From the NCBI RefSeq assembly GCF_021018895.1, contig NC_079375.1, forward strand, positions 4,927,560-4,991,559: a DNA stretch of 64,000 nucleotides, written 5' to 3'. Each line of letters begins with the position of its first letter. Position 1 is the stretch's first letter. The notes beneath the pieces are model-generated. The model was not told where the DNA came from, made no database searches, and saw nothing but the letters and a program-made list of their open reading frames with translations. Of the stretch, positions 32,531-45,392 are shown piece after piece. This stretch comes from Seriola aureovittata (Eukaryota; Chordata; Actinopteri; Carangiformes; Carangidae). The translations under genes and the position numbers were made by a program.

Positions 32531-35388
32531 GGCTGAGTGTAAACTATTTTATTTTGTTTTCTGAACAAGTCACAGAATTAACAATGTTTAGCCACAACCG
32601 TGTTTGCGATTGTCGTATTTATAGACATTGAAATTATGATACGATATTTTACAGCATCAATGTTGCAAGAAACTTTGTGATGTACTGTATTGTGAAAATG
32701 AAACTCATTTAAATAAGATTTGTCTGCTCTATTAAGGGCATTATTGATCTTGAACTATCTTAAATCAGTTAAATGTCATATTTCTAACTTTGAAATTACA
32801 TCACATCTGTGTTTTCTTGCTGTCATAAGTAATTTCCTGTTTCCTTGTTTTCCATTTTAAGTTTAAGAGGATTGAGTCATTGTTGGTCACTTTTTGATTA
32901 GCCTTAAATTTAATTCAGACAGAATGAATTTGATTGTCTTATGTGTCATTATTCCTCAGCACTTTGCACAAGTTGTGCCTAATATCCAATTTTTCCTGTT
33001 TTGTTTTTAATTATGTCACAAATTTATTCCAGGTAGTATTTATTTGTCTTTCTGAAACATGCACACACCCTGACAGAGCTCATCATGCCTGCTTGTCCTT
33101 TATCTTCCTCCTTCCTTCCCTCCTTCTGTTCCCTCCCTTACCCCGTACAGCCTTGTTTTACCCTCCTCCTCCTCCACTTTGCCTCTCTCCTCCATCCCTC
33201 TTTCTCCCTTCCCCATTCCACCCAGAGCAATCCCATCTCTCTCCCAGCAAACAAAGGGAGCTAATGACATGCTGACACCGAGCCCGATGATTGAATTCAT
33301 TAGGCGTGCACAATAATTGCCAGGCGCGAGCGTGCACGCACCCATCTATTCAGAGGACAGCTGTCAAATAACAAGCAAGAGAGAATAGCTTTTTATTGTT
33401 GAGCTTGGAAGAGAGAGGGAAAATGAATATAGAGAAAGAGTGAGAGAAGCACCTGTTGTGAGAAATAGAGAGAGAGTGAGAGAGTGAGAGTGCACTCAAC
33501 ATGTCAATTAGGCTGCTGTGTTCATGTAGTGTTGCTGGGAAGTTTACTGCCAGTTTGACGCACTTGGTATCACAAGCCAGGTGCATGGTGTGTTGAATTT
33601 GTTCTTTAGGTAAAGTGCAAAGCCTCTGCCTGAAACCTTTTTTAAATAAAACTCTGTAAAGATTAGAATTACATTTTACTTTGTTTAAAGCTGTAATAAG
33701 TTCATGACTTGGGGTTAGGCTTAACATCACAACTATGACTGTGAGTTTAGGTCAAGTATGTAATAATCAAGGATGCTTGTTGTCTGTGGCATTTTTAATC
33801 CGACTATAAGCATTGGGTCATATTTAGACTAGATTTTTATTAAATATTATATTATAATTATATATTTTTTAAATGATGCTGGCTCGAAACAGCAGTTTTG
33901 TTTGTCACACGCCGAGGTCCAATGAGGGTCAGACTGCAGGGCAGACTGTGCAAGGAAAAAAAATTGGCATTATGAAAAATATATCATATCATGGGAAATA
34001 TCGCAATATTCAATATCATTAAATATCGGCTCTAGCCTGATTTGGATGTGTTTTATTGAAGGAATAAAGGATTACTGTATATATAGTCCAAAATCAGGCA
34101 GGATGCATTAACTCATTGGATGATTAAAAAAACCCTTTTTCTGTTTGAGATTATTTTTATGGATATGCAATAGGAATGTGACATTTCAAAGGCTTTGAAA
34201 TAATTAAATTTAGGTCTTATACATTTTCTACACTCTACACACAATTATTTTCAACACCAGACAAGAGCAGCATTAACTGCAGATACACACTCAATAATAT
34301 CATGTCAGCAGCAGGAATGTGCTGACAGATGTTCAAGTGTGGATTGAAGCAACAGGTTTTTAATTTAGGCTTGTATTGTTCTTTACCAGCAGCTGCAGGT
34401 AAACACACAGAAGTGTTTATAGCCAGGAATGCTGGCACTGTGCTCATCAGTTTGTTGTGATTTTCACATAGTGGAGATTTGTATTGCAACCCTGCAGAAA
34501 TGACTCCACCATTAATGCATTCATGCTGATGTGGTGGACCTGAAACAGGATGTTGTTGTATTATTTCTGAAAAGTGGAGCTGGCTACCGAACTTGAAATT
34601 CATCCCATGTGGGAAACAGGACTTCAGTGTAGCTGCAAGAACTCAGAAGTTTTGATAAAAACTAGCTTCAGGCTGTGCATCGGAAGCAAACAACACCCGA
34701 CTACATCTGTTTCATATGTAAATCAGGAGCTTCACATATTAATGAATCACTTTTGATCTTTATAGTCTCATTCTTCATCATCCTGTCTCACTGTGACAGT
34801 GTGCCAGTGCTGATTCAGCCGTTCTCCGTTTCTTCAGCACAGAAAACCAAAGACAACAACAACACCTCACATCCTGAACCTGATAAAATCCCCCTCTAAC
34901 CTGATGCTGACACTTTCCTAAAGGTTTTAAAGGACCACATGCTTTAGTGTTAACGAACCTGAGCATTGTGTCTTGATTATACAACATAACTCTCCACCTT
35001 CTTATACTAAGTACCTGATTTAACACTTAGGAGCGCTGGTCTGTTTAACACTAATATATCTGATGTAGCTAATGAGCTTGTACTCTTGATTTACCTCCCC
35101 GCTATCTGCCCCGCTGCAATTTATGTGCACGCACTTTTCATTAACCTCAAGTGGCCAAATGAACGTCCTTTTAACTTTGGGCCTTTGGCTAACCCACAGC
35201 AGCATGGTGAGAGCTTTGCAAGGCTGAAGGAGCTTTTCGTGTTACTGCTTTAGGCTGGAATAAAGACATGAATGTTTTTGTATCATTAATTATGCATTAA
35301 GTTATATGAGCTGTTTAACTGTATTTAACGTGAACCATGGCTTTATGGTCTTTTGTTGTTGCTGGTTGGGTAAGGGGGTCATCTTTAG

Positions 35389-36604
<1,216 letters not shown>

Positions 36605-37174
36605 TAGTTGTCCGGTTAATATGTAATAACTGTGAATGCAGTATATCAGTATTAATTTGATTAGAGAGACATTGCCAGTTGACCTTTCTCATAACCTTAC
36701 AATAGTAATGTTACAGTTTGAGTTTGTATGATCAAATCAATACTGTGATGTCACTGTCCTCGGAAACCAAACTTTTAATTTGAAACGGTTACAGGAAGTG
36801 TTGAGTTTGTATTATCAGCGTAATGCAGTAACTTAAACAGGGCAAACTGGATTTGATCAAAACAAGGCTTCAAACAGAAGGAACTAGAGATGAAGGCCTG
36901 CGTCCAATAACAGTTAACATCTGCAGTTGAGGTAAACAAAGGCCCCAGTTACTATTTGAGGAAATACAATACAAAAACATGCATCCAAAAGTCTGAGACC
37001 ACTTTCCATTCTTGAAAAAGTTTTGTAGCTCTGGTTTTTTATTATGATAAGGTTTTACTCGAAGCATTCATTGCTGAGATCACATTTTACAAAGAAGTCC
37101 ATTAGGGTAGACAACACAAGTGGTCACATACAGTAGGTTTTAAGCAGCTCCCAGATTTAACCATATTCTGTGAA

Positions 37175-37364
37175 TGAGCCTCTGTATATTCTCATTTGTC
37201 CAGGTCATAGTATCCTAAAGGAGTTTTTTTAAATCGAATCAGGACCAGTCCTAGCCTGGTCAGATGCGTACACGAACTGATGAAGCCTCTTGGATGAGAG
37301 GTGAAACGTCTTCCCAGACAAATAACCTAGTCCAGTTGTTTTCGATTTAAAAAAACTCCTTTAG
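37175..37364 (+). mobile_element. 190-bp nested insertion with 13-bp target duplications
   Basis: CATATTCTGTGAA occurs at 37162-37174 and again at 37365-37377, directly flanking the segment. Inside, CTAAAGGAGTTTTTTTAAAT at 37215 is the start of a perfect 23-bp inverted repeat whose partner is 37342-37364. The interior contains a CTGATGA ... GAAAC hammerhead-like core. The interior wording (GCCTCTTGGATGAGAGG) is a common dispersed fish repeat. Penelope-like retroelements combine such features, but the family call is an inference. Confidence 0.6.
37271..37316 (+). ncRNA. Hammerhead-ribozyme-like core
   Basis: CTGATGA at 37277-37283 is followed by a hairpin (GCCTCT, loop TGGATG, AGAGGT at 37285-37302) and GAAAC at 37303-37307, then GTC at 37308-37310. 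CUGANGA-stem II-GAAA is the hammerhead consensus. A flanking GAA/TTC pair could start stem I. One extra A between CTGATGA and the stem, and the lack of a stem III loop before GTC, make an active monomer doubtful. Confidence 0.3.
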
Positions 37365-38765
37365 CATATTCTGTGAACCACTTAGAAATGAAAACAAATA
37401 TGGAAGAATATTCGGACCATTAAGGTTATTACCCAGCCTATCTGCTGGTTGTCCTAATGGACTCCATTGTGTAACTTTGTCAAAATGTTCTTGAGAACTG
37501 AACCAATTAAGTAAAACATCAACATCACACTGAAAAATAAAATCCATGTTGAAACAAATCATATAGTACTGGTGTAAATACGATGCAGAACTATTGCAGC
37601 ACATGTAAACATAATGATTCATTCTTTTATTTGCCCTGACTGAGCTCATATAACCTTGTGCAGCAGCAGCAGCACACATGAGTTTCACACATTCACACCT
37701 CAGAGTTACACATAACAGCTGCTGTACCGTAGCGTTAACTGTTGACCCCCTAGCAATCTTGGGGGTGGGTAACACTCCACACGAGGACATGTCATCATTC
37801 GCTATTGAATAAAGGGAGACTTTCATTCACAATGTACCGATGTTTTCTTTTTTTTTTCTTTTTCTGGCTCATCAGGGATTTGAATCAGGATATCACCTTC
37901 CTTTGATTGCTGATAACTAATTACATCAAAATCTTAAAATAAATAAATAAATAAATAAAAATCTCTTTTTGTTATTTTAAAATGAGCAATTTCAGAGCCA
38001 GTTTGAAGTTTGGTCAAGAAGTGTTCTGTTTCAATCTGCAAGTCTGAGAGTTTGACATAAATGGTGTGGCAGGTCATCACATCCTACCCAGTCTATTTTA
38101 GTATTGCCATTACAGATAATTTAATACATTTGATCAAAATCTTTCCAACCTTATTATGATCAAAGTGTCTTTAATTAAAGTTTCCATTTGTGTTTTCCTG
38201 CAAATAAATTGAACTCATCTGACATTGCTGACCTAAATAAAGACACTTGTGTGGACATGGAGTTGTCAGGCACTACTTCAATAAGAGCCTTTCTCTGATA
38301 AATATACAACACAAACCACAGCAAATCACTGGGAAATACCCTCATGAGCAGAAATGACTCGTTTCATGAAATAAAAAGTAAGTAGTCGGGTCATTGTAGT
38401 TCACCAACCCCTCCCACACACACTCACCTCCCTTGAGGCAGTTGAAGAAGAGGGGAAAAAAACAAAAAAAACATGGCTGTGAACTGAGCTGCACAACTTT
38501 TTTCCCTCTCCTCAATGTCATGTTTTTACATTCTCTGTACACCTTGGCCTGTCGCCTGCTTGAAGGCTGAGGCTGTGTGCGCCACTGCTGTGCGCGCGCG
38601 TGTGTGTGCGTGTATGTATTTGTGCACATCTGCGTGCACGTGTACGCCTCTGGCATTGCCTGGCTTTCCCTGCTCTCCTTTTCCAACCTGGTGTGTCAAA
38701 GTTTTGATTTCCCCTCGGCCCGTCTGGTAATTGAAAGCAGAGGCTAAGCCTGGAGCTGTGTTTTA

Positions 38766-38770
<5 letters not shown>

Positions 38771-38813
<43 letters not shown>

Positions 38814-38830
38814 CGTGCGCGTGCGCGTGT
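38771..38830 (+). repeat. (GT)n/(GC)n alternating tract, Z-DNA type
   Basis: Sixty bases of uninterrupted purine-pyrimidine alternation: about 32 bp of GT followed by mixed GC/GT. A second, shorter alternating tract lies at 38589-38617. Such sequences favour left-handed DNA. Confidence 0.9.
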
Positions 38831-39954
38831 CTTTGTGTGTATAAACGTGTAGTTTGTGCTTTTGTACATCCGGCTTATGCATGTATGCATTTATTTTCAA
38901 GGATCCTGCAGTGTGTTGGTTTGCAAACAGATACCCTGCGTGTATTTGTGTGTATTGTGGACATGTCAAGGCAGCGAGACTTCACAGAGAGCATGGTGAA
39001 TGAATAAAATTTGAGCACTGGGAGTCTCGTCAATCTCTGCTTCACATGCAGAGCTGGAGGCATGGCCTGAGGCTGTCCAAGTGTCTGGCTATTTATAAGA
39101 AATAGTGTCCAAGCACTCAGAGAGGAGGAAAACAACAATTTAATGCACTCAAACTCAAAGAGATGGCTCAGAGCTGATTTAGAGCATCCCTACAGAGGCT
39201 CTATAGATTGTTAATACCTCATAACCAGCTGTCCATCAAATATTAGTTAAAATCAAATTACTATAGGCTGAAAGCTGTGACTCATTTTGACATTTACTGA
39301 CATATGGGATCAAATAATCCTGTATTTACTTTCCTCCCCATGTCTCCATCCCTTGACAGCCAATCTCAAATCAATCTCAAATGTTTGCCTTTGCATAAAT
39401 CACAAGCCCAAGCGCTCCCGTTCTTTCCTCCGTCCCCATAGAAACACAGTGAACCCAGAGCAGCTGACTTCCTCATCACCGTTGGCACCTGATGGGATCG
39501 AGACCTTCCCCGAGCTCAATTATCAGCCTGAATATGCAATGAGCTGCGGTGTGATTTGTCGATGCGCCCACAGTATGGCGAATCCCCTCGACTATTACTG
39601 AGGCGTTTCACCCTGGGCCCCTCAGCCGGCCAATTCATTAACTTTCTCATTTAATGTCAAGAGGAGCCACATGCCAACAGTCACAGCGCCGTATGGCGAC
39701 CGTAGAAATTAGTTTGTAGTTTGCAGTAGATTTGTTGCTTCCATGTGTAGCTTCTGTTTGTTTAGTTCGCTTTGATTCAAGTCATTTCTTTTGTCCTGGA
39801 GCAGCAAAAAAGAAAAGAAAAGAAAAAGTTTTTCTTATGATGGACTACATTTATATTCTAAATTTTAAAAACTTAAGTAATATGTCTGTAATTGGAGAAT
39901 GTAAACTCTTATCATGTCTATACAATAACCAAATTCCTTGAAACATTACTGAGC

Positions 39955-40395
39955 ATAATAATAATAATAATGATAAACTTTATTTGTATAGCAATTTTCT
40001 TAACAAAGTTACAAAGTGCTTAACAAAGGGGAAAAAAAAAGAAGGGGGAATTAAAAAACTGCAATTAAAAACAAATACATCATAAAACACATGTTACACA
40101 AAAATATAAATAATCTGTATAGTGGTAAAATAAAACACAACAACATATTAAACAGTCAAAGCTTTCCGACAAAAGAATCTTTTAAGAAGAGTTTTAAAAG
40201 AAACTGTTGTCTGATCTCAGGTGGGCTGTTCCACACTTTGGGGGCTCTAACAAAGGCCCGGTCACCCTTAGTAACTAGCCGAGACCTAGGAATAACCAGC
40301 AGAGCTCCAGCCACTAATAAGTGAATGCCAAGGCACATATAGGGTTAATAAGTCCTTGATATTATTTGGAGCAAGGCCATTTAATATATAAAGTT
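39955..40395 (-). mobile_element. LINE 3' end, 5'-truncated
   Basis: Read on the minus strand it contains TKGDRAFVRAPKVWNSPPE, the GDRAF...P-WNSLP signature at the C terminus of fish non-LTR retrotransposon ORF2 proteins (L2/Rex1/CR1-like, from memory). It then runs through an AT-rich tail ending in AATAAAGTTTATTATTATTA at 39955-39990. The 3' TTA repeats are typical of such LINE tails. The 5' part is missing; the 5' border near 40395 is approximate. Confidence 0.65.
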
Positions 40396-40948
40396 AAGCC
40401 GACTGCAACATTTCAGTGTTGCTTGTGTGTAAATGCACCACCAGCACCGTTTTGATATTTAAATGCATTTTGCTGAGATACTTACCTAAGATAAGTTCTG
40501 GAGCTCATTTGTGGTTGTTGAGACTCTGGAAATTTGAACAAGCATCCTTCTAATCTGAAATCCACTTCATTACACTTCACACTTTTGCCAAAATCCTCAT
40601 GTGCACACATTCACATGTATTCTCCTGCAAACTGAACTTGTTTGTTTGCGTCAGGATCCATTCTGCAGTGGTTATTACAGCACCTCAAGCATTTAGTGAG
40701 CTGAAAGGATCATTGGGCAAAGACCTTCTGCCAAAATCGAATCCCCAGCCTGGCTAGTTATAGTCATTGATTGGGATCATTTGGCTCCAGCATTGACCCG
40801 AGTGTGATAGTGTTATCGCTCGTTTTTTGCGATGCCGGCGATGATGGTTATCTTTATGGCACAAGCTGTCACCACCTTGAGCAATAAATGCAGAAAGCAT
40901 AGCAAATCAATACAGTCAACGATCCAATGGACAAGCAATGAGGGCCAA

Positions 40949-40949
<1 letters not shown>

Positions 40950-41011
<62 letters not shown>

Positions 41012-41019
41012 ACACACAC
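40950..41019 (+). repeat. (AC)n microsatellite
   Basis: AC run of about 70 bp with one GA interruption. Confidence 0.95.
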
Positions 41020-41761
41020 TTTCTCAGGCCGCAGATGTGTGTTTAGGGGTGACAGGGCCAGCAAATAGTCTATTTGTCCAGCAAACAAGAGAGTGTCATC
41101 ACAGGTCCTCAGGGAAATGTCAAGATGCAGGCGAGCTAACGTCCTCCCTGCAGGGGAATGCTAGCCCGCTAACAGCCTGTGGCTTAACAGCCTATTGGAA
41201 ATCCATCCTCATTTATCACACTGCTAGCATTAGCATGGATAGTTGCCCTCATCCATCCATTATTGTTTAGCAAATGTTAGCGTGGCTAGTTCTCCCCCGC
41301 CTTCATTGTCTGACTTTTATTTAGTGTTAGCTGAACTCTTGCTCTTTTTCCCCTCGTGTTTCTTCATAGGTCTTGAATATTCTTTATTTTACACTGCGCT
41401 TTAACTGTGAGAAGAGGTTTAGCGCATTGATTCATGGCTTCCTACTCAAACACAAAGGATTATTTGTTCTGCATGGACATGTATGCCCATGCCTTCTCGA
41501 AGCACTTCCCAAATGGTTCAACTAGTCAAAACAGATAAAAGTTAGCTGTTGCTAAAGGCTGCTGCATCCACAAGCCTCCACACAGAGCCCAGAACACTCT
41601 GAAATGAAAAAATCTACAAAGGTTTATGAGCATAATAAGAGAAAATAAACCACACAGTGCATAGCTAGAGGAGGAAGCTTTTTTATTTACTTGAGTTTAG
41701 AAGAGCAAAGATTGAGTAAATTGATGATAATTATTCTAATTCCACCACCCTCTTCAATCAG

Positions 41762-41912
41762 GAGACACCGGGCAGCCCACTGGGACCCCAGCCGACCATG
41801 AGCACCCCTCTGGACGACCACGAGCGCCGAATCTCCCACTCCCTGTATGGTGGCCTGGAGGGTCTTGATGACAACCTGATGCCACGACAAGGCATGATGC
41901 CACGCACAATAG
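41762..41912 (+). CDS. pard3: pard3 exon 10: linker after PDZ3
   Basis: The acceptor is TCTTCAATCAG and the donor is CACAATAG followed by GTAAGA; 151 nt, phase 0, leaving one base. It encodes TPGSPLGPQPTMSTPLDD, then HERRISHSLYGGLEGLDD and a Met/Arg-rich tail MPRQGMMPRTI. RERRISHSLY is the landmark motif in PARD3 at this position; the flanking Pro/Ser linker is less conserved and presumably disordered. The RRIS serine is a plausible basophilic kinase site. Confidence 0.94.
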
Positions 41913-44900
41913 GTAAGAGTGACATGTCTTTTGATGTAACTTATTCCTTTTTGGCCCGTTGCGCTCCTCCACTTGATGTTTCCTCGCTGGTTGAGGTTGA
42001 TGTTTATTTTAAGGTCTATCTCAGTCCGATGCCATGCTATGTTCCTATGCTAAGACTGGGATTGGTGCTGGGTGTTAGATGGTGAATATCAGTAAAGATT
42101 CCCATCAGTTATACAAGCACTATAAGAATAGTACTATGTCACAGAAAACAGAAAAATAGGACACGTCTCAGAATAAACGTGGAACTTTTACAACATTTCT
42201 CTTCTGCTAGTCTGTGTTTTCCTGGTAGATTCTATTATCTACCCTTCCAGGTTTTGTCAGCACAGAATATAGGCTAACTGTGTCATCTGGTCTCACTTCC
42301 TGTCAAGAGCTCAGTGGCTTTTAATGTCTTGGAAAATGTCAGGGAGAGAGAGAAAGACAGAGATGGAAAAATGTCCCCTCAGACAGTTTGTTTCCGCAGA
42401 TCCCCCATGCGAGTGATTGATTCTCTGTCTGGCTGTGTTTGTTTTACGTGTTCTCTGAGAGTGTAGATGTACATGTGTGTGTTAGTTTGCATATTTATGA
42501 GTCTCGAGTTTCTAGATGACCTATCTGTCATTGCTCAATCCAGCTCTGAGGCGGTTTGGAAGCGAGTGCGTGTGGGACAGAGTGCACGAGATTAGCAAGC
42601 ATATTTGTATCTGTGTGTGTTAGAGAGCTTTGTACGCATCTGTGCAGGATTGCATGTGTGTGTAGCGCTTGAATGATTGATGGACGGGTGGTGAAGTTAC
42701 CAAATCTCAAAGAAAGGCTTCTGTATGCCAGATAGTGTAACTGCTCAGTGTGCCTGTGTTAAATTAAGGGTTGGTGTACATCGTGTCCTCTGCAGTTGTT
42801 TCATCTCTTTGCATTTGTCAAAATACCAACATAAATACTTTGAAATCTTCTTCTGCTGAATTTTTGGAAGTCAGTCCAGAAATAAAGGGGCACAAAATAC
42901 ATTAAATGTAAATTAATTAAGCAGAGGAAGAGTTGCTTCTCCAACTTTTAATCTGTTTTTTAAATGAGCTGCTCCCAACTCCACCTCATTAATCAATGCA
43001 ACATAATGTGAGAGTGTGAACTCTGTTTTCCTTTCATGCAAATTGCCTGACATTGCCACTGTTGTTAGTGTTAACAAAAAAAAAAAAAAAAAGGTCTGAG
43101 TGACAGAGGAAGTGTTGATAGGTGAAGTTCCAGCACGCCGCCACGGCGGCTGCGTTCACCCATGCTTAACAAACAACGGCTTCTAATGAGCGTTCAGGGT
43201 CGGGGTGAAAGCACAAGGTAGATGTACAGGAGGTACAGCGGTTGTCTGCTCAACGGTGACAAAGAAGATCATTGTCACATGACGCGACCAAGGAAGCTGA
43301 TCTCTGCAGGTCCACTGCTTTTACAAATGTTGATCCAAGTGCTGGATAAAGCCGGTAAATACATAAAACATGGTGCCACCATCAACATATGCAGACATTT
43401 AGTGCCTTAAAGCTGGAGAATAAAACTGAAGATGGATTTGCAGGAAAGAAGAAGAGTGTTCAGTTTAGAAACAGCACAGACACATTTACTCTTCCAGAAC
43501 CTTAAAGCAAGAAACAGCCAAAAAAAAACAAAAAAAAAACATGAAAGGTCTTGAGGTTCGAAAAGGGCACATAAGAGCTTAAGAGGCCTAAAATATATAC
43601 TGCAACTGAGGGACAGCTCCATAATTCAGGACTGTATTACTAAATAACACCTTAAAATCAGTGTAAACACTACTGGAGGTTATTTTTTCATCCTTCAAGC
43701 CAGTGGACAGAATAGTTCCAGAGTAACTCTTGCTTCAGCATTCTGGGCATTTTTGCAGAAGAAGACAGGTGAGTAGAAAGGTCAAAATCAGCCTCAGGTT
43801 ACAAGAAATCTGAAAAGAGGGAATTTAGGTAATGTGTTAAAGAAGAAGAGTACATAAAATGTAGTTTAGCAAGTCGGTGAGGAGAAGAGGAAATGAGAAA
43901 AGGAAGCAAGTGAAGGTATGATGTAAAGGTAAATAGATCAAATACAAAGCTATTATTGGTATGTGTACCTCTGCCCTCAATCTTCTCTTAAATAAGATTA
44001 AATATTGTTCAAAACACGGAGCAGTATATAGTCATCGACCGTATTAAGAACAGGGAGGATTATACTAAAGATGTCAATTCACCTCAGCGCTGACGTAGTG
44101 TTTAGTGACATCCATCCCTCGTCTTCTGAGGATTATCAACAAAAAAAAAAAAGTGTGTGCCTCCTGACTCATCAAAGACCAGTGCCTGCGGCTTTTTTTC
44201 ATCCTGTTGCATGTGTGTTTCTTGTGTTTTCACTTCAAACTGTCGGAGCTAAGCAGAGAAATTAAGACGTCAGAGTGGCCAGACTGAGCTGCTTCTCCCA
44301 ATATTTCACCCCTGTCTCGACAGGATGGGACACCAGAGCCCTCAGAGGTTGGCCTGTGGAGGGACGCGCACTATATAATTACTAACTATCACAGACACAT
44401 GAGACATTTCCCTGCTTATTAAACACTTAATCTGCCCAGTGGAGTATTTTTTTTTTTTCCCTGACCACCAAAGGCAGAATTTCATCCCCAATTTGTCATG
44501 TCAAATATTTTGGACCATTCTCCTCCGTGTGGTCTCTGAATCACTCAGAATCAAGTTGGGTTATAAAACTTGGTCTATTTTCCATGTTGACCTAGAGATA
44601 TCAAAGCAGTATGTTTTTTTTCTGTTTTTTTTTTCCAGAACATCACTCTGTGGTTTTGTGTCAAAGTGAGATTGGAGAGGTAGGCAAAGGATTAAGGCTT
44701 TATTTGAACTGTCGTTTAATTTGTCAGTGTGGGCTAAGCACAGAGGATAAAGGCCAGCAGGCCCCGGGGTTTAAGCTGGTAGACTCTGGCTGAAGCTGTC
44801 CTCAGCTTGCTGCTTTAAGTTCACTTTTCAAACGTGTTTTTACATTAACAGCCGAAGATTCATTCTTAAATGACTTCACCAGCTGAAAAATGAGACGCCT

Positions 44901-45133
44901 ACCTACATATTACAAGTTGTTCATGTGAAAGAAAGAAGTGAAAGGGAATTATTATTTGCCAGCGATAAACTGGAAGTGTCTGTTACATGCACTCCATATC
45001 TGCTTGTTCCTGCAGTTCAGTTTATCTTCTTCCAGTGTATTTAATGGTAATTTAACATCTAAAATGGTGCTTATGAGCACTAAAGCATTACATTAGCAAA
45101 TGATTATGGACATGTTTGCGTGATTTTCTTCAT

Positions 45134-45392
45134 TCTTCTGTGGTTCAGGAGGTAGAGCAGGTCGCCCACGAATTGGATGGCCGGTAGTTCGATTCCCAGC
45201 TCCTCCTGTCTGCATTTCAAAGTGTCCTTGGGCAAGACACTGAACTCCAAATTGCCCCAGTGTGTGTGTGTGCGTGTGTATGGTATAAAATAGCTGTTTG
45301 AGTGTGTATGTGAATGGGTGAATGTGGCTTCCATTGTAAAGTGCTTTGAGTGGTCGATAAGACTAGAAAAGCTCTGTATGCAGTCCATTCAC
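45134..45392 (+). mobile_element. tRNA-derived SINE
   Basis: The head has an A-box-like TGGTTCAGGAGGTAGAGC and a B-box-like GGTAGTTCGATTCCC spaced as in a tRNA promoter. It is followed by AGTGTCCTTGGGCAAGACAC and a tail with AAAGTGCTTTGAGTGGTCG, sequences shared by a widespread teleost SINE (recognised from memory). A GT-rich insertion sits in the body. Confidence 0.72.

Larger units (their letters stand above)
37010..37570. mobile_element. Old imperfect inverted-repeat DNA element, interrupted
   Basis: The left arm (about 37030-37117, including GTCCATTAGGGTAGACAAC) and right arm (about 37430-37560, including GTTGTCCTAATGGAC) are inverted relatives over roughly 80-130 bp, with pairs such as CACATTTTACAAAG and AACATTTTGACAAAG. 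The outer limits are uncertain. A younger retro-type insertion lies between the arms. Confidence 0.5.
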
